Source of the DNA: Sphingomonas sp. BK235
GTDB taxonomy: Bacteria; Pseudomonadota; Alphaproteobacteria; Sphingomonadales; Sphingomonadaceae
Reading direction: 5' to 3'
Length of the DNA: 64,000 bases
NCBI RefSeq assembly: GCF_004345855.1
Contig: NZ_SLXN01000001.1
Location: 124,001 to 188,000, forward strand
Shown here: positions 8,935 to 18,067 of the stretch, piece after piece
Position numbering within the stretch: position 1 is the first letter of the stretch
How the letters are laid out: each line of letters opens with the position of its first letter
Made by a program: the position numbers and the translations under genes
Notes under the pieces: model-generated
The model's input: the letters and a program-made list of their open reading frames with translations, nothing else
The model's database searches: none
Told to the model about the DNA's origin: nothing

Positions 8935-10875
8935 ATGGCGCGTCTAATCGATCGACTGAGGAGGTTGCGGCAGTCCGACGACCTGATCACGGCCCAGGTC
9001 CGCGCCGTCCTGGTCGAATCGCTCTACGCCTCGCCGCAGTCGCTCATCATCGGTGCGCTCACCAGCGGGACGATCGCCACCGTCGTCGCCGCGGCCAGCG
9101 GGGACATGTGGCTGAGCGTCTGCGCGGTGCTGATCGGTCTGGTCGGGCTGTTCCGGATCGTCGATGCCGCGCGGCTGCATCGCGCGGCGCGCGGCGACGA
9201 CGGCGCTGCCACCGCCTCGGTGCGACGGCAGGAGGCGAGCTATCGTCTCGCCGCGCTGACCTATTCCGGGCTGCTCGGCGCGCTCGGCCTGTGCTCACTG
9301 ATCCGCACCGACGATGGCGTGCTGCAACTCCTCTCGGTCACCACCGCGATCGGCTATGCCGCGGGGATCGCGGGCCGCAACGCCGGGCGACCGTGGATCG
9401 CGCTGGCGCAATTGTGCTGCGCCTCCCTGCCGCTCGCGCTGGGGCTGCTCGTCACGCTCGAGCCGCTCAAGATGGTGCTGGCGGTGGTGATCCTGCTGTT
9501 CGTCGTCGCGATGATGGACATCACGCTCCAGACCTATGACGCGATCCTCGGTGCGGTGATCGCCTCCAACGAGAAAGCGCTGCTGGCCGAGCACAATGCC
9601 AGCATGGCGCGACGCGACGACCTCACCGGACTGGCCAATCGCACCGCCTTTCACGAACAATTCGCGGCGCGGCTCGCGCGGCTAGTGCCGGGGCAGGGGC
9701 GGCTGGCGCTACTGTGGCTCGATCTCGACCGGTTCAAGGAGGTGAACGACTCGGTCGGGCATCTCGCCGGCAACGCGCTGCTCGCCGCGGTGGCGGAGCG
9801 GGTGCAGCGGCGCTTCGGCGACACCAGCGTCGTGGCGCGGCTGGGCGGCGACGAGTTCGCGATGGTGTGCCCGATCGCGCATCGCAGCGACGCGGTGGAG
9901 ATCGGGCGGATCGTGCTGGCGCTGGTGCGGCAGCCGGTCGCCTTCGACGCGCACCGGCTGCGCACCAGCGTCTCGGTCGGCGTCGCGGTCGCGCCCGAGG
10001 ACGGCACCGACGCCGACATCCTGCTGCGCAACGCCGACCTCGCGCTCTATCGTGCCAAGGAGAGCGGGCGCGGCCAGCTGATGTTCTACGAACCCGTGAT
10101 GGACGAGAAGGTGGAGCGCCGTCGCCAGCTCGCCGCCGAGCTGGACGGGGCGCTGGAGCGCGGCGAATTCCACCTGCTGTTCCAGCCGATCTACGATCTG
10201 GCGGGCGAGCGCGTCACGGCGTGCGAGACGTTGCTGCGCTGGACCAGCCGGCGCCACGGCGCGGTCTCGCCCGCCGAGTTCATCCCGATCGCGGAGGACA
10301 ATGGCCAGATCGTCGCGATCGGCAATTGGGTGATCCATCAGGCCTGCCGCGTCGCCACCGCCTGGCCCGCGGACGTGACGGTCGCGGTCAATCTCTCGCC
10401 GGTGCAGTTGCGCGCGACCCATCTGCCCGCGGTGGTGATCAGCGCGCTCGACGCGAGCGGCCTCGCGGCGGAGCGGCTCAGCCTCGAGGTCACCGAGTCG
10501 GTGCTGCTCGAGGACGTCGACGCCTCGCTCGCCGCGCTGGGCGCGCTCAACCGGATCAGGGTGCAGACGACGCTCGACGATTTCGGCACCGGCTATTCCT
10601 CGCTGAGCTATCTGACGCGCTTCCCGTTCCAGACGCTCAAGATCGACCGGTCGTTCGTCGCCGATCTGGATCACAGCCCGGCGTCTGTCGCGATCGTCCA
10701 GACCGTGGTCGATCTGGCCGCCAAGCTGGGCATGCGCACCGTCGCCGAGGGCGTCGAGACGCAGGCGCAGCTCGACCAGCTGCGCCGCACGCGCTGCGAT
10801 GCGGTGCAGGGCTTTCTGCTCGCGCGGCCGATGCCGGCGGACATGGTCGCTGCCATGTTCGCCGGCACGTGCTGA
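8935..10875 (+). CDS. Membrane-bound GGDEF-EAL protein (cyclic-di-GMP synthesis/breakdown)
   Basis: 646 residues. The first ~190 residues contain about five hydrophobic helices, replacing the PAS or GAF sensor seen in many relatives. The GGDEF domain (about 220-380) has an intact LGGDEFAM catalytic motif. The RxxD inhibitory site just before it is lost (GDTS). The EAL domain (about 395-640) reads ETLLRW at the signature, with catalytic residues kept in VNLSPVQL, EVTES, DDFGTGYSS, LKIDRSF and VAEGVET, so both activities look possible. AAGAGGAtggc precedes ATG 8935. The gene is convergent with an RpfF-type synthase gene, 21 bp between stops. This suggests the pair may link a fatty-acid signal to cyclic-di-GMP, as RpfF/RpfR do elsewhere. 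Confidence 0.93.
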   Translation: MARLIDRLRRLRQSDDLITAQVRAVLVESLYASPQSLIIGALTSGTIATVVAAASGDMWLSVCAVLIGLVGLFRIVDAARLHRAARGDDGAATASVRRQEASYRLAALTYSGLLGALGLCSLIRTDDGVLQLLSVTTAIGYAAGIAGRNAGRPWIALAQLCCASLPLALGLLVTLEPLKMVLAVVILLFVVAMMDITLQTYDAILGAVIASNEKALLAEHNASMARRDDLTGLANRTAFHEQFAARLARLVPGQGRLALLWLDLDRFKEVNDSVGHLAGNALLAAVAERVQRRFGDTSVVARLGGDEFAMVCPIAHRSDAVEIGRIVLALVRQPVAFDAHRLRTSVSVGVAVAPEDGTDADILLRNADLALYRAKESGRGQLMFYEPVMDEKVERRRQLAAELDGALERGEFHLLFQPIYDLAGERVTACETLLRWTSRRHGAVSPAEFIPIAEDNGQIVAIGNWVIHQACRVATAWPADVTVAVNLSPVQLRATHLPAVVISALDASGLAAERLSLEVTESVLLEDVDASLAALGALNRIRVQTTLDDFGTGYSSLSYLTRFPFQTLKIDRSFVADLDHSPASVAIVQTVVDLAAKLGMRTVAEGVETQAQLDQLRRTRCDAVQGFLLARPMPADMVAAMFAGTC

Positions 10876-10896
10876 CCCTCCGGGCGGTCGGTGCGC

Positions 10897-11811
10897 TCAG
10901 TCGCGCATCCGGTCGTGCAGCCGCGTCTGCGCGCCGGTGAGCCGCCGCATCAGCTTGAGGTCGGTCTCGCTCAGCCGCAGCGCGGCGTCGGCCCAGAGCG
11001 TCACCACCGCTTCCAGCTCGGCGAGCGGCAGCGGATTGACGGCACGCGATGCCTCGTAGATCGCGCAATGCGCGCTGTGACGACGCTGGTTCTGCCGGAT
11101 ATAGTCCGCCACCGCGGCGCGCCCGCCGCCCGGCTCGGCGAGCGCGTGGATCAGCCCCAGCTCGTACAATTCCTCCGCTTCATAGGTCCGCCCGCTCAGA
11201 ATCATCTGCTCCGCGCGTGCGGCGCCGAGCCGGCGCGACAGGAAGCAATGTGCCCCCATGCCCGGGAACAGCCCGAACAACGTCTCGGGCAGGCCGAAGC
11301 GGGTGCCGCGCTCCGCGATCACCACGTTGAAGGAGAGCAGCGCCTCGAACCCGCCGCCGAGCGCGTCGCCCTCCACCAGCGCGATCGTGACGATCGGCAG
11401 GTCCAGCCCGCTCATGTTGCGGTGGAGGATGCGAACGCACGCCCGGCCGTAGCCGATCAGCGCCTCGCGGTCGCGCGCGCGGATATGCCGCGCGAACAGG
11501 TCGAGGTCGCCGCCCAGCGAGAAGACGCCGGGACAGCGCGAGCCGAGCACCAGATAGCGGATCGGCATCGCCCCGCCGGCGCAGGCGAGCGCGATGTCGT
11601 CCTGCCAGGTGACGAAATCGCGCAGCAGGTCGGGGTTGAAGCTCGGCCGCGTGTCGGGCCGCATATAGGTCCACAAGCTCCGCGACGCCGGGTCGAAGCT
11701 GACCTCGAGCTGGTCGAGCCGGAACAGCGCGTGTGACTCCGCGCGCGCGGGGGGTGGGGGGATGCGGCGCCGGCGCGGGCCGGGCACCACCGGGGGATGT
11801 TCGACGGTCAT
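10897..11811 (-). CDS. rpfF: RpfF-like crotonase, diffusible signal factor (cis-2-unsaturated fatty acid) synthase homologue
   Basis: 304 residues of the enoyl-CoA hydratase fold, cytoplasmic. The signatures are those of RpfF rather than ordinary crotonases: FSLGGDLDLFARHIR, ALGGGFEALLS, GLPETLFGLFPGMGAH. The two Glu corresponding to the RpfF catalytic pair (141 and 161 in Xanthomonas) fall at 156 and 176, with the same 20-residue spacing. The C-terminal region (AVNPLPLAELEAVVTLW, LMRRLTGAQ) also follows RpfF. The ~25-residue Pro/Arg-rich N-terminus is extra. ATG 11811 is preceded by AAGAGGAAAGCAG. In known systems RpfF acts on acyl-ACP to make cis-2 fatty-acid signals. No rpfC, rpfG or rpfB is in the window; the only partner candidate is the convergent GGDEF-EAL gene. 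Confidence 0.82.
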   Translation of the reverse strand: MTVEHPPVVPGPRRRRIPPPPARAESHALFRLDQLEVSFDPASRSLWTYMRPDTRPSFNPDLLRDFVTWQDDIALACAGGAMPIRYLVLGSRCPGVFSLGGDLDLFARHIRARDREALIGYGRACVRILHRNMSGLDLPIVTIALVEGDALGGGFEALLSFNVVIAERGTRFGLPETLFGLFPGMGAHCFLSRRLGAARAEQMILSGRTYEAEELYELGLIHALAEPGGGRAAVADYIRQNQRRHSAHCAIYEASRAVNPLPLAELEAVVTLWADAALRLSETDLKLMRRLTGAQTRLHDRMRD

Positions 11812-11933
11812 CTGCTTTCCTCTTCTCTTGCAGCACGTTGCCGCGTGCAGAGAATAGGTCGGCGACCATCGCGATGCGGGCACGACGGTGCCGGGCGACG
11901 GGCTTTCGCGCCCGACCGCCCGGCGTCGGCCGA

Positions 11934-13427
11934 TCAATGCGGCGTCGCGCCGAGCTCGACGCCGGTCTTGTCGTGGCGGGCGAAGCGGTCGACCAGATCG
12001 GCGCTCGCGCGATTGTAGCCGACCACGCTCACGGTCGCCCCGTCGCGCCGCAGCCGCGCGACGATCCGGTCGAGCGCGCCGACCCCCGATATGTCCCAGA
12101 AGTGCGCGCCGGCGACGTCGATCACCACCTCGGCGCGCCCCTCGCCGCGGAAGGCGCGGGTGAAGCGCTGGACCGAGGCGAAGAAGATCTCGCCCGAGAC
12201 GCGATAGCGCACCGCGCCGGTCGCAGCGTCGACGCTGCGCTCCACCGCGAACATCCGCTGCACCTTGCCCGCGAAGAAGATGCCCGACAGCAGCACCCCC
12301 GCCAGCACGCCCATCGACAGGTCGCTGGTCGCCACCACCACCGCCACCGTCACCAGCATCACCACCGACGAGGTCGGCGGATGGCGGCGCAGGTTGGCGA
12401 TCGAGTTCCAGCTGAACGTGCCGATCGACACCATGATCATCACCGCCACCAGCGCGGGCATCGGCACCTGCCCGACCCATGGCCCCAGCACCGCGAGCAG
12501 GAACAGCAGGAACAGCCCGGCCACCAGCGTCGACAGCCGCGTGCGCCCGCCCGAGGTGACGTTGATCACCGACTGGCCGATCATCGCGCAGCCGCCCATG
12601 CCGCCGAACAGCGCGGCGACGACATTGGCGCCGCCCTGGCCGGCGCATTCGCGGCGCTTGTTGCTGTCGGTGTCGGTCATGTCGTCGACGATCTGCGCGG
12701 TGAGCAGCGACTCCAGCAGGCCGACCGCCGCCATCGTCAGCGAATAGGGCAGGATGATCTGGAGCGTCTCGAGCGTCAGCGGCACCTGTGGCAGCGTCAG
12801 GCTCGGCAGTCCCTCGGGCAGCTGGCCCATGTCGCCCACGGTGTTGACCGGCAGCGCCAGCCCCATGCTGATCGCGCTGAGCACCAGGATGGCGACGAGC
12901 GGCGAGGGCACCGCGCGCGTCAGCCGCGGCAGCAGGTAGATGATCGCCAGCCCGGCCGCGACCAGCGCGTAGCTCTCCCAGCCGACGCCCGTCAGCTGCG
13001 GCAGCTGCGCGAGGAAGATGAGGATGGCGAGCGCGTTGACGAAGCCGGTGATGACCGAGCGCGACACGAACTGCATCACGAGGTGCAGCCGCAGCAGCCC
13101 CGCGATCACCTGGAACAGCCCCATCAGGATCGTCGCGGCGAAGAGATAGTCGACACCATATTGGCGCACCAGCGGCCCGACCAGCACCGCCACCGCCGCG
13201 GTCGCGGCCGAGATCATGCCGGGTCGTCCGCCGATCAGCGCGATCGTCGTCGCGATCGCGACCGAGGCGTAGAGCCCGACGCGCGGATCGACGCCCGCGA
13301 TGATCGAGAAGCCGATCGCCTCGGGGATCAGCGCCAGCGCCACCACGATCCCGGCGAGCATGTCGCGCCGCGCGGTGGCGGCGTCGGTCGGCCATTGCTG
13401 ACGATAAGCGGAGGAGAAAAGGGTCAT
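11934..13427 (-). CDS. SulP family inorganic anion (sulfate-type) transporter with STAS domain
   Basis: 497 residues. About 10-12 hydrophobic segments span residues ~20-395, including the family signature near the N-terminus ([26 protein letters not shown]) and [21 protein letters not shown]. The C-terminal ~100 residues form a cytoplasmic STAS domain, with [12 protein letters not shown] in the regulatory loop position. SulP proteins move sulfate, bicarbonate or other anions across the inner membrane. The specificity cannot be read from sequence, but the next gene upstream on the same strand is a sulfotransferase, which fits sulfate supply. The gap between them is 175 bp, so co-transcription is not certain. 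Confidence 0.93.
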   Translation of the reverse strand: MTLFSSAYRQQWPTDAATARRDMLAGIVVALALIPEAIGFSIIAGVDPRVGLYASVAIATTIALIGGRPGMISAATAAVAVLVGPLVRQYGVDYLFAATILMGLFQVIAGLLRLHLVMQFVSRSVITGFVNALAILIFLAQLPQLTGVGWESYALVAAGLAIIYLLPRLTRAVPSPLVAILVLSAISMGLALPVNTVGDMGQLPEGLPSLTLPQVPLTLETLQIILPYSLTMAAVGLLESLLTAQIVDDMTDTDSNKRRECAGQGGANVVAALFGGMGGCAMIGQSVINVTSGGRTRLSTLVAGLFLLFLLAVLGPWVGQVPMPALVAVMIMVSIGTFSWNSIANLRRHPPTSSVVMLVTVAVVVATSDLSMGVLAGVLLSGIFFAGKVQRMFAVERSVDAATGAVRYRVSGEIFFASVQRFTRAFRGEGRAEVVIDVAGAHFWDISGVGALDRIVARLRRDGATVSVVGYNRASADLVDRFARHDKTGVELGATPH

Positions 13428-13602
13428 GGCGTTTCCACATCACGGCCCATCGCGCCGGGGCAGGCGCGGCGCGGATGAAGCGCGTGTGATGTTGTCCGGC
13501 GGATCGGCGGCCGGCATAGCCACCCGGATTTGCACCGGGTCCATGCGAATGCCCGGTCCATAAGCGATGCCGTCGCCCCGACGCAAGCCGCGGGGCGGGC
13601 GA

Positions 13603-14874
13603 TCACGCCGTCGCGGGGGACGGAGCGGGCAGCGGCACGGACGGAACGATGCGATGCGCCTCATAGACGTGGCGCGGCCGGCGCGCCGGGTCGGTGGCGC
13701 GCAGATAGCACCGCATCCGTTCGCGCACCGCGGCGGTGAGCGGCAGGCCGAGCAGGCGATAGACGCGCCGCATCTCGCCGTGCCAGTCGCGCGTGACGTC
13801 GTCGAAGCTCACCTCCACCTCCGCCGCGCCGGCGCCGCCGCGCGCGGCCTCGACGCGGCGTTCGCGCAACGCCACCTTGCGCGCCCATTCGCGCGCCACC
13901 CAGCGCGCGTCGACATGGTGCGACTGGATCCGCATCTGGTTGCACACCAGCGAGGCGGACGAGGCGACCACGTCGGCCGGGTCGCGGCGCAGGTGGATCA
14001 CCCGCGCGTCGGGGAAGACGCGGAGCAGCGCGGGCAGGTCCTGGGTGAATTGCGGCACCTTGAGGATCCAGGGCCGATCCGCCGCGTCGCCGCGCGCCCA
14101 GCCCAGCGTCTGCAGCAGGTGCCGGAACTCGCGATAGACCGCGACGCCCTCGTCGCGCTCGATCGCGGCGGTGAAGTGCGGCACGCGCCACTGCGCCTCG
14201 AACGCCGCGCCGAAGATCGACAGATTGTGCAGCCCGATCTCCTCGTCGGGGGCGTGCCAGGCGGTGGGATGGAGCGTGGCGAAATCGGGGTTGAGCATCA
14301 GCGCGCAGCCCAGCCCGAGCCGCCCCTTCATCTTGCGCGCGTCGAGCCGCGCGCCGGGACGCGTCGGGATCGGGTTCCAGCTCTCGTAGAAGCGCGTGTA
14401 GGTCAGCCGCGGGTCGCAGGCGAGCAGCCGCTGCATCCGCGTGCTGCCCGAGCGCATCTGCCCCACGACGATGATCGGCGCGGTGACGGGACGCTCGGCG
14501 ATCTCGGGATGACGCCGCCACAGCGCATGCGCGCGGAAGCGTGCGCCCAGCGCGGCGACGAGCTGCCCGTGCGCGAGCGTTCGGCCGAGGTCGCTCAACC
14601 GTGCGTGGCGGTCGAGATCGTCGCACAGGATGTCGAGCCGCGCGCGCCAGCCGACGCGATCCGCGTCGGGATCGAGGCGGGTGGCGGCCGCGGCCTTGGC
14701 GATCAGCACCTCCGGGTCGAGCGATGGCCGGTTCGCCCAGCCCGCCGACCAGAGCCGCCGCAGCGCCGCATTGGCGAGGCGCAGCCGGACCGAGGGGACA
14801 CGCTGTGGTGCTGGCGAGCGCGGGGCAGCGAGCGCCGGGGGAAGGGGCGAGGCCATGGCGAGCGAACGCGCCAT
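13603..14874 (-). CDS. Sulfotransferase family protein
   Basis: 423 residues from ATG 14874; a TTG at 14910 and an ATG at 14856 are alternatives. The 5'-phosphosulfate-binding loop of PAPS-dependent sulfotransferases is present as VVGQMRSGSTRMQRLL (about residue 140). The 3'-phosphate motif is RRDPADVVASSASL (about residue 280). The extra N- and C-terminal regions are typical of bacterial 'sulfotransferase 3' proteins of about 400 residues, which modify small molecules, lipids or glycans. The acceptor is unknown. It lies next to a SulP transporter, which could provide sulfate for PAPS. An AT-rich patch (14890-14935) just upstream is a likely promoter. Confidence 0.85.
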   Translation of the reverse strand: MARSLAMASPLPPALAAPRSPAPQRVPSVRLRLANAALRRLWSAGWANRPSLDPEVLIAKAAAATRLDPDADRVGWRARLDILCDDLDRHARLSDLGRTLAHGQLVAALGARFRAHALWRRHPEIAERPVTAPIIVVGQMRSGSTRMQRLLACDPRLTYTRFYESWNPIPTRPGARLDARKMKGRLGLGCALMLNPDFATLHPTAWHAPDEEIGLHNLSIFGAAFEAQWRVPHFTAAIERDEGVAVYREFRHLLQTLGWARGDAADRPWILKVPQFTQDLPALLRVFPDARVIHLRRDPADVVASSASLVCNQMRIQSHHVDARWVAREWARKVALRERRVEAARGGAGAAEVEVSFDDVTRDWHGEMRRVYRLLGLPLTAAVRERMRCYLRATDPARRPRHVYEAHRIVPSVPLPAPSPATA

Positions 14875-15015
14875 CCTCGCCGACGTGCCGCCGGGATGAA
14901 AATAGATCAATCAAATCATTGGCTTGTCACGCCACTCGTGCGGCAATCTCATGCCGGCGACGCAGACGGGGCCAGCCCGACGCTCCCGCTTGCGGGCGCC
15001 CTTCGCGTCGTCGCC

Positions 15016-16296
15016 TCAGCACATCGCCGAGAGCAGGTCGTCGACGCTGCCGGTGGCGAAGGCGGTATATTCGTCGCCGATCGCATAGGGGAGCAGGATA
15101 CGGCGTCTGTGGAGCAAGGCGCCGCAGCTGTAAGTCACGTTGGGCACGTAACCGCCGCGCTGCTCCGCGCTCGGGAACAGCAGCGGGGAGGGCGTGCGCG
15201 CCAGCACCTTGGCGGGATCGTCCTTGTCGAGGAGGCACGCCCCGACGCAATAGCCGCGCACCAGCCCGACGCCGTGCGTGAACACCAGCCAGCCCTCGTC
15301 CAGCTCGATCGGCGAGCCGCAATTGCCGATCTGGACGAACTCCCACGGGAAGCGCGGGCGCAGGATGATCTCGCCCTGCGCCCAGTCGTGCAGGTCGTCC
15401 GAGCGGAGCAGCCAGATATTCTCGTTGTCCTGTCGACCCAGCATCACGAACTGCCTGTCGATCCGCCGCGGGAACAGCGCCATCCCCTTGTAGCCCGCCA
15501 TCGCGCCGGTCAGCGGCCGCATCTCATAGGTGCGCACGTCGATCCCGCGCAGCATCTCGGCGCGCGCGTCGCGACCGTCATAGGCGGTGTAGGTGCCGAT
15601 CACGCTCTCGGTGCCGTCGTGATCGGTGAAGCGCACCAGCCGCAGATCCTCGACGCCCTGGCGCTGGCTCGGCAGGATCGGGAAGATCACCGTCTCGGAG
15701 ATGTCCTCACTGTCGTCGGAGCGCAGCCGCACCCAGCCGCCGTCGTCGTCCTGCTCGATGCGCGGTGGCACGCCTTGCGGGCTCGGCGGATCGATCACCA
15801 GCGAGTCGAGGCCGTCCCACGTGCCCGAGCGGAAGGTCACCGAGGAGATATGGCCCTCGCCGACCCCGCGCAGCGAGAGCAGGAAGGCGATGCTGTCGTC
15901 GTCACGGTCCTGATCGGGCAGCGCGACGATCGACGGATTGAACAGCGCGGCGCTCTCGAACGCATATTCCTGGCTGAAATAGGCACCGAGCAGCAGCCGG
16001 TCGCACGCCGCCTCGACCGTGATCCCCAGCGTCGGGCCGACCTCGTCGAAGCGACGCAGGAACACCTCGTCGACGCGGCGATGCCGCGCCCGCATCGCCT
16101 CGTTGAGCAGCCCGAGCATCCGCTGCCGCATCTGGGGATCGAGTGCCATCAGCCGCTCCGCCACCACGCGCGGGCGCGGCGCGCGGCCGTCCGCGAAGGC
16201 GGCGGGATAGCCGAAGGAGAAGGGGCGGATGACCGTGCGCGACGGATCCGGCTTCAGCTCGATCGAGAGGGTGGTGAAGACGTCGGCGGCGTCCAT
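15016..16296 (-). CDS. Glycoside hydrolase family 130 protein (mannoside phosphorylase/hydrolase-like)
   Basis: 426 residues, no signal peptide, so cytoplasmic. Motifs of the five-bladed GH130 propeller are visible: ESAALFNPSIV, TYTAYDGRDARAEML, GNCGSPIELDEGWLVFTHGVG and GGYVPNVTYSCGALL. Known members are inverting phosphorylases of beta-mannosides, or beta-1,2-mannosidases. Which of these applies depends on phosphate-binding residues I cannot align here. The N-terminal ~95 residues precede the propeller and are longer than in minimal members, as in the hydrolase-type subgroup. It may belong with the GH2 and GH31 genes in glycan use. It is transcribed alone, with 93 bp to its upstream and about 105 bp to its downstream neighbour. 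Confidence 0.85.
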   Translation of the reverse strand: MDAADVFTTLSIELKPDPSRTVIRPFSFGYPAAFADGRAPRPRVVAERLMALDPQMRQRMLGLLNEAMRARHRRVDEVFLRRFDEVGPTLGITVEAACDRLLLGAYFSQEYAFESAALFNPSIVALPDQDRDDDSIAFLLSLRGVGEGHISSVTFRSGTWDGLDSLVIDPPSPQGVPPRIEQDDDGGWVRLRSDDSEDISETVIFPILPSQRQGVEDLRLVRFTDHDGTESVIGTYTAYDGRDARAEMLRGIDVRTYEMRPLTGAMAGYKGMALFPRRIDRQFVMLGRQDNENIWLLRSDDLHDWAQGEIILRPRFPWEFVQIGNCGSPIELDEGWLVFTHGVGLVRGYCVGACLLDKDDPAKVLARTPSPLLFPSAEQRGGYVPNVTYSCGALLHRRRILLPYAIGDEYTAFATGSVDDLLSAMC

Positions 16297-16390
16297 CGGT
16301 TCGTCCCGTGCTGGTGTCGCCAGCCTCAGCGCAGCGCGCGCCGCATCGATCCGTCTTCACCTGTATCAATATGTTGCGTGAAGGCGCCGC

Positions 16391-16813
16391 TCAGTCCGGC
16401 GACCAGCCGGGCGGCGCCAGCTCGAAGCCGTCGAAGGCGAAACCGGGCGCCACGACGCAACTCACCAGCGTCCACCCCGCGTCCGCCTCGGCCGACTGCC
16501 AGCGGCCCGCGGGGACCAGCGCCTGGAGCTGCTGCCCGCGCGCGACGTCGCCGCCGAGCGTCACGCGGGCTTCTCCCTCGATCGCGAGCGCGAGCGGCGC
16601 GCCCGCCTGCCACAGCCACAATTCGTCGGCGTCGACGCGGTGCCAGTGCGAGCGCTCGCCGGCCTGGAGCAGGAACAGGATCGCGGTCATCCGCGACCGC
16701 CCGTCCGGCCCGTCGGCGACGCGGACGGTCTCGCGATAATGGCCGCCCTCCGGATGCGGCGCGAGTGCCAGCCGCTCGATCAGCTCGGACGCGGTCGCTG
16801 CCGCCGCGGTCAC
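16391..16813 (-). CDS. DUF985 cupin-like protein
   Basis: 140 residues from GTG 16813. That GTG overlaps the stop of the upstream DJ-1-like gene as GTGA, the usual coupling here, and puts the family start SELIERLALAPHPEGGHYRE at residue ~8. The single cupin barrel has SHWHRVDADELW (metal- or ligand-binding His/Glu motif) and a second strand pair ending FELAPPGW. DUF985 proteins are small cytoplasmic cupins without a firmly established role; an epimerase- or isomerase-like function has been suggested from structure. It is the last gene of a three-gene run with GNAT and DJ-1/PfpI proteins. Confidence 0.85.
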   Translation of the reverse strand: MTAAAATASELIERLALAPHPEGGHYRETVRVADGPDGRSRMTAILFLLQAGERSHWHRVDADELWLWQAGAPLALAIEGEARVTLGGDVARGQQLQALVPAGRWQSAEADAGWTLVSCVVAPGFAFDGFELAPPGWSPD

Positions 16814-17448
16814 GCGCGCGTCTCCGGCGGGGTCCAGTCGATCGCGAACGGATCCTCGTCGGGATTCTCGTTCCAGACATATTCGGCGCTGCGCGCGGTC
16901 GCCTCGGCGGTGGCGCGGTCGTACAGTTCGGCGACGAGCGCGAGTGCCATGTCGGTGCCCGCCGACACGCCCGACGCGGTCATATAGCGGTCGTCGACCA
17001 CCCAGCGCGCGCGCGGCTGCCACGCCACCTTGTCGGACTGGCGCGCCACCCAGTCGAACGCGACCTTGTTGGTGGTGGCGCGTCGCCCGTCGAGCACCCC
17101 CGCGCGCGCCAGCAGCGCGGCCCCGGTGCATACCGAGGTGACCCAGCGCGCCGTCGCGCTCTGGCGCCGCAGGAAGTCGAGGAGCACGGGGTCGTCGACT
17201 CCCGCGCGCGTACCCTGGCCGCCCGGGACCAGCAGCACGTCGAACGGCGGCGCGCCCGCGAAATCATGCTGCACCACGGTCGCCAGCCCCTGCGACGAGG
17301 TCGCGGGCGCCCCCGTCGCCGAGACCGCGACGAGCCGGTGGTCGCGCAGCCGCCCGAGCATCTGGACCGGTCCGAAGACGTCGAGCGTCTCGAACCCGTC
17401 GAACAGCACGATGCCGATGATGGCCGGTGCGGCGGCGGGGTCAGTCAT
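16810..17448 (-). CDS. DJ-1/PfpI family protein (class I glutamine amidotransferase-like)
   Basis: 212 residues. The flavodoxin-like fold shows LFDGFETLDVFGPVQML at the N-terminus, LLVPGGQGT, the nucleophile elbow SVCTGAALLARAG with its Cys, and RATTNKVAFDWV. This is the pattern of the DJ-1/PfpI subgroup that includes isonitrile hydratase-like proteins and the sensor halves of AraC-type regulators. There is no AraC HTH here, so it is a stand-alone enzyme. A hydrolase, deglycase or isonitrile hydratase role is possible. It is coupled to the downstream cupin (4-base overlap) and overlaps the upstream GNAT gene by 8 bases. Confidence 0.9.
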   Translation of the reverse strand: MTDPAAAPAIIGIVLFDGFETLDVFGPVQMLGRLRDHRLVAVSATGAPATSSQGLATVVQHDFAGAPPFDVLLVPGGQGTRAGVDDPVLLDFLRRQSATARWVTSVCTGAALLARAGVLDGRRATTNKVAFDWVARQSDKVAWQPRARWVVDDRYMTASGVSAGTDMALALVAELYDRATAEATARSAEYVWNENPDEDPFAIDWTPPETRA

Positions 17449-18019
17449 GATCTCTCCTCTCCTCGTCGATCGTCGTCGCGGGTGCGAGCGGCTTGCGCAT
17501 CAGGCGCAGCCGCAGCGCGGTCCCGCTCGGCAGCGGCAGATCCAGGTCGCCGACCTCGCGATAGCCGAAGGCGGCGTAGAAGGGGATGGCGGGCAGCGTC
17601 GCGGTCAACTCGGCGTGGCGAAACCCCGCCGCCGCGGCGGCGCGCTCGCTGACGCCGAGCAGCAGCGCGCCGACGCCGCGGCGTGCCTGCGCCGGGTCGA
17701 CGTAGAAGGCGCGAAGCCGTGCGGCGTCGCGCCCCGGTATCAGCGGCGCGGCCGCCGGATCGTCGGGGCCGTGCGCCCCGGCGATGGTGTGGCGGAAGCT
17801 CCACCCGCCTGCGCCCGCGAGCGCGCCGTCGACCGTGGCGACGAAGTAGGTCGCGTCGCGCACCAGCTGCCAGTCGACGCCATAAGCGTGCGCGACGGCC
17901 TCCTCGATCACCGCGGCGGGATAGGCGCCGGCGTGGAGCGCGCGGATCGATCGCGCCGCCAAGGCGTCGATCGCCGCGACGTCCGCGCCCACCGCCGCAC
18001 GCCAGGCCAAGTCCACCAT
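17441..18019 (-). CDS. GNAT family N-acetyltransferase
   Basis: 192 residues. The acetyl-CoA-binding motif A is DPAQARRGVGALLLGVSERAA, with the R/Q-x-x-G-x-G/A loop as ARRGVG. The C-terminal strand FYAAFGYREVGDLDLP is the usual motif B. The N-terminus (WRAAVGADVAAIDALAARS) matches the standard first helix. The acceptor is unknown. It is the first gene of a three-gene overlapping run, followed by a DJ-1/PfpI protein and a DUF985 cupin, so the three are probably made together. Confidence 0.9.
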   Translation of the reverse strand: MVDLAWRAAVGADVAAIDALAARSIRALHAGAYPAAVIEEAVAHAYGVDWQLVRDATYFVATVDGALAGAGGWSFRHTIAGAHGPDDPAAAPLIPGRDAARLRAFYVDPAQARRGVGALLLGVSERAAAAAGFRHAELTATLPAIPFYAAFGYREVGDLDLPLPSGTALRLRLMRKPLAPATTIDEERRDHD

Positions 18020-18067
18020 CCGATCGCTCTCCTCGCGCGCCGCGTTGTCAGCGCGACGCCCGCCGCG

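Noticed and set aside
13567..17652. 1361-codon plus-strand open frame across several minus-strand genes
   Set aside because: It spans the sulfotransferase, GH130, cupin and DJ-1 genes in antisense and has no recognisable domain.
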